A DNA stretch of 43,354 nucleotides from Deltaproteobacteria bacterium (GTDB lineage: Bacteria; Myxococcota_A; Polyangia; JAAYKL01): positions 1 through 43,354 of the forward strand of contig JAUVDV010000047.1 of assembly GCA_030595125.1 (NCBI GenBank). The letters run 5' to 3'. The notes below the pieces were generated by a model. It was given only the letters and a program-made list of their open reading frames with translations. It did no database searches and was not told the origin of the DNA. The position numbers were made by a program, and so were the translations under genes. Below, piece after piece: positions 41,698 to 43,354 of the stretch (position 1 is the stretch's first letter; the number at the start of each line of letters is the position of its first letter).

Positions 41698-43218
41698 ATG
41701 AAGTATTTCCGGTTTGTTTTATTGGCCATGTGTCTTGTCCTGAACGGCGGCTTGATCGGCTGCTCCAGTAGCGGCGATGGCGCTTCCGACAGCGACTCCG
41801 ATTCCGACTCCGATTCCGACACTGATTCCGATACTGATTCCGATACCGATTCCGATACTGATTCGGACACTGATTCCGATACCGATTCCGATACTGATTC
41901 GGACACTGACACCGATACTGCTGTCCCCACCGAGTGCGAACTAGCCACTCCCATGGACACGGCGGGAACCTTCGTCGACTCCAATCTGGCCACACCCGAC
42001 GAGATCGACTACTACTCAATCACGCTCGCTGCTGGGGATTTCGTTCAGATCTTCACCGACATCCACGATGGTGACGGCACTCCACAGCTACTCGATCCCG
42101 TTATCACTCTCTGGAACGAGGACGGAACCACCCTCCTGGCCACCGCCGACGACCAGATTCCGCGCGTGGACATGGACAGTGAGCTCATCTACCGCGCGCC
42201 GGCCGCCGGCACCTACTGTGTGGCCATCGAAGGTTGGGAGAACTGGGCCGGTCAGACCACCGGCACTACCACCGACTGGAACTACAGCATAGCCGCCCTG
42301 CTCATGGACCCGGCCCAGGTCGGCTGGACCACCAATTTGCTCAACCCGGAAACCGAGACCAACGACACCATCGGCTCTGCCAACACCATGACCATGGTCC
42401 TCGGATCCAGCAACGCCACCTTCGGCCGCGCCTACGGCGACCTGAGCGGCGCCACCGACGTGGACGTCTTCACATACACACTTCCGGTTTCTGCTGTCGC
42501 CACCTCCATAGGTTTCTACAAGCCCTTCGGCGCAGGCGCCGCCGGCGTGCAGGGTCACGGCTCCACGCTGACCGACGGCATGTTCACGCTCACCGACATG
42601 AGCGGCAACGTGATTTCCACCCTCGACGTCAGCTTCGACGGCTCGGACTGGGTAGCCCCCAACAATCCTCCGGACGCCAACGTGCCCATGGCAGGCGGCA
42701 CCCAGGTCGCCGTGCACTTCGAGGGCGGCACCGGCTGGACCCCGGGCGCCAACGATTTCTACGTGCTCGAGATCATTAACCAGACCAGCGACAACACCGG
42801 GGAGGTCGAAACAAACGACACCGCGGGCACCGCCAGCACAACAACCTTCGCTGCCAACACCTCCGGCGGCTACTCCGGCTTCTTGATGGGTACCATCGAT
42901 CCCGCGGCCACGGACGTGGACTACTGGTCGTTCAGCGCAGTGGCCGGCGAGGAGATCGCCCTGGCATGCGGCGCGGCCAGCAACGGCTCCGGCCTCGTGG
43001 GAGCGACCTTCGCCATCCATAATGCCTCGGATACTCTGATTCAGACGGAAACCGAGAGCGGCTACGACACCATTTTGTGGAGCAGCGTCACCGGCGCCTC
43101 CATGGCGGCGATCACAGTGACCGCGAGCGCCACCTACTACCTGGTGATTTCGGCCACGAGCCAGAGCGCCTCCATGACCGCCAACCATTACCGCTGCGGT
43201 ATCCACAGGACCCCCTAG
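41698..43218 (+). CDS. PPC-domain lipoprotein, tandem paralogue 3
   Basis: The 506-aa lipoprotein has signal and lipobox GLIGC (about Cys22), followed by a long Asp-Ser/Asp-Thr linker (41788-41919), the longest of the three paralogues. The same three-domain body follows: PPC-like domain (PMDTAGTFVDSNL), middle domain (DVDVFTYTLP) and second PPC-like domain ending YRCGIHRTP. AAGGAGG precedes the ATG. Compared with paralogue 2, the N-terminal and C-terminal parts have diverged while the middle is almost the same DNA, suggesting gene conversion. The linker is dominated by Asp-Ser, whereas paralogue 1 uses mostly Asp-Thr. Confidence 0.85.
   Translation: MKYFRFVLLAMCLVLNGGLIGCSSSGDGASDSDSDSDSDSDTDSDTDSDTDSDTDSDTDSDTDSDTDSDTDTDTAVPTECELATPMDTAGTFVDSNLATPDEIDYYSITLAAGDFVQIFTDIHDGDGTPQLLDPVITLWNEDGTTLLATADDQIPRVDMDSELIYRAPAAGTYCVAIEGWENWAGQTTGTTTDWNYSIAALLMDPAQVGWTTNLLNPETETNDTIGSANTMTMVLGSSNATFGRAYGDLSGATDVDVFTYTLPVSAVATSIGFYKPFGAGAAGVQGHGSTLTDGMFTLTDMSGNVISTLDVSFDGSDWVAPNNPPDANVPMAGGTQVAVHFEGGTGWTPGANDFYVLEIINQTSDNTGEVETNDTAGTASTTTFAANTSGGYSGFLMGTIDPAATDVDYWSFSAVAGEEIALACGAASNGSGLVGATFAIHNASDTLIQTETESGYDTILWSSVTGASMAAITVTASATYYLVISATSQSASMTANHYRCGIHRTP
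42550..42846 (+). repeat. Near-identical 297-nt segment shared by paralogues 2 and 3 (copy 2)
   Basis: This is the counterpart of 40887-41183, of equal length without gaps and about seven substitutions. It covers the same protein region of paralogue 3. Confidence 0.85.
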
Positions 43219-43354
43219 AGCACCGACCGGTTTGAAAGACCACGCGAGAACGGCTGGTGGTCGACGTGCCTTTTGCCGAAAATTTGCGACAGCACACCGA
43301 TGATGACCTGCTTGACCTAAGGAGCGAGCAGGCGCTCGTTCTCGGAGGTGCTGT
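43219..43354. other. Unassigned 3' edge of the window
   Basis: No complete gene is seen after the third paralogue. A short frame on the plus strand beginning with GTG near 43259 (VVDVPFAENLRQHTDDDLLD onwards) stays open to the window edge and could be the start of a gene. It lacks a clear ribosome site and I cannot assign it. The gap does not resemble the conserved leaders between the PPC paralogues. Confidence 0.2.

Noticed and set aside
43219-43354. Insertion sequence end or transposase fragment at the right edge
   Set aside because: No terminal inverted repeat, target duplication or transposase motif could be recognised in the 136 nt available.

Overview
The window reads as a chromosomal segment of a GC-rich, Gram-negative, deltaproteobacterial or myxobacterial-type bacterium. 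This is an inference from gene content. It carries Myxococcota-style multidomain Ser/Thr kinases (VSPQN catalytic loop, ATPase and TPR modules), many secreted lipoproteins whose anchor is followed by an Asp-Thr/Asp-Ser linker, an Mla lipid-transport locus implying an outer membrane, and enzymes common in anaerobes (KamA-type radical SAM, an HgdC-type activase, short-form ThiC, a MEMO1-type protein). No rRNA, tRNA, CRISPR array or intact insertion sequence was seen. Most long antisense reading frames are shadows of GC-rich genes.

Layout. 1-2.5 kb (minus): a UDP-sugar epimerase and a UDP-HexNAc dehydrogenase, a classic pair for making a uronic-acid sugar nucleotide. 2.9-12.3 kb (minus): a tightly packed six-gene unit read from a good sigma70-type promoter at 12328-12356, made of a KamA-like radical SAM protein, two membrane histidine kinases, a MoxR ATPase, a DUF58 protein and a DUF3488/transglutaminase membrane protein. 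12.4-19.1 kb: a divergent pair of loci, with a J-domain protein on minus and, on plus, a collagen-like lipoprotein translationally coupled to a 1416-aa kinase/pseudo-cyclase/ATPase/TPR protein. 19.2-21.0 kb (plus): a sulfotransferase and a MEMO1-family protein. 21.1-23.6 kb (minus): a large secreted repeat protein. 23.7-26.3 kb (minus): an mlaE-F-D operon whose ATPase subunit has lost its catalytic motifs. 26.6-31.7 kb: NikR, two linker-bearing surface lipoproteins and a DUF4143 ATPase. 31.8-34.6 kb (minus): thiC followed by a cysteine-rich unknown and an HgdC-type activase. 34.6-37.8 kb: a Nudix hydrolase, a ClC transporter with CBS and TrkA-C domains, and YjbQ. 38.0-43.2 kb (plus): a linker-only small exported protein and three tandem paralogous PPC-domain lipoproteins.

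The most striking observation is the kinase pair at 7.0-10.4 kb. The upstream kinase (481 aa) has an intact ATP-binding domain, but the phospho-accepting His of its dimerisation helix is Val265. The downstream kinase (643 aa), overlapping it by ATGA, keeps the His (His416) but has lost the N-box Asn and the G1-box glycines of its ATP-binding domain. The two defects are complementary, so together they could form an obligate trans-phosphorylating heteromer. Other points worth following up are the pseudo-ATPase in the Mla locus, an N-terminal tail on the dehydrogenase with an aromatic residue at exactly every fifth position, the thiC-linked activase pair, and near-identity confined to the middle of two tandem lipoprotein genes, suggesting gene conversion.
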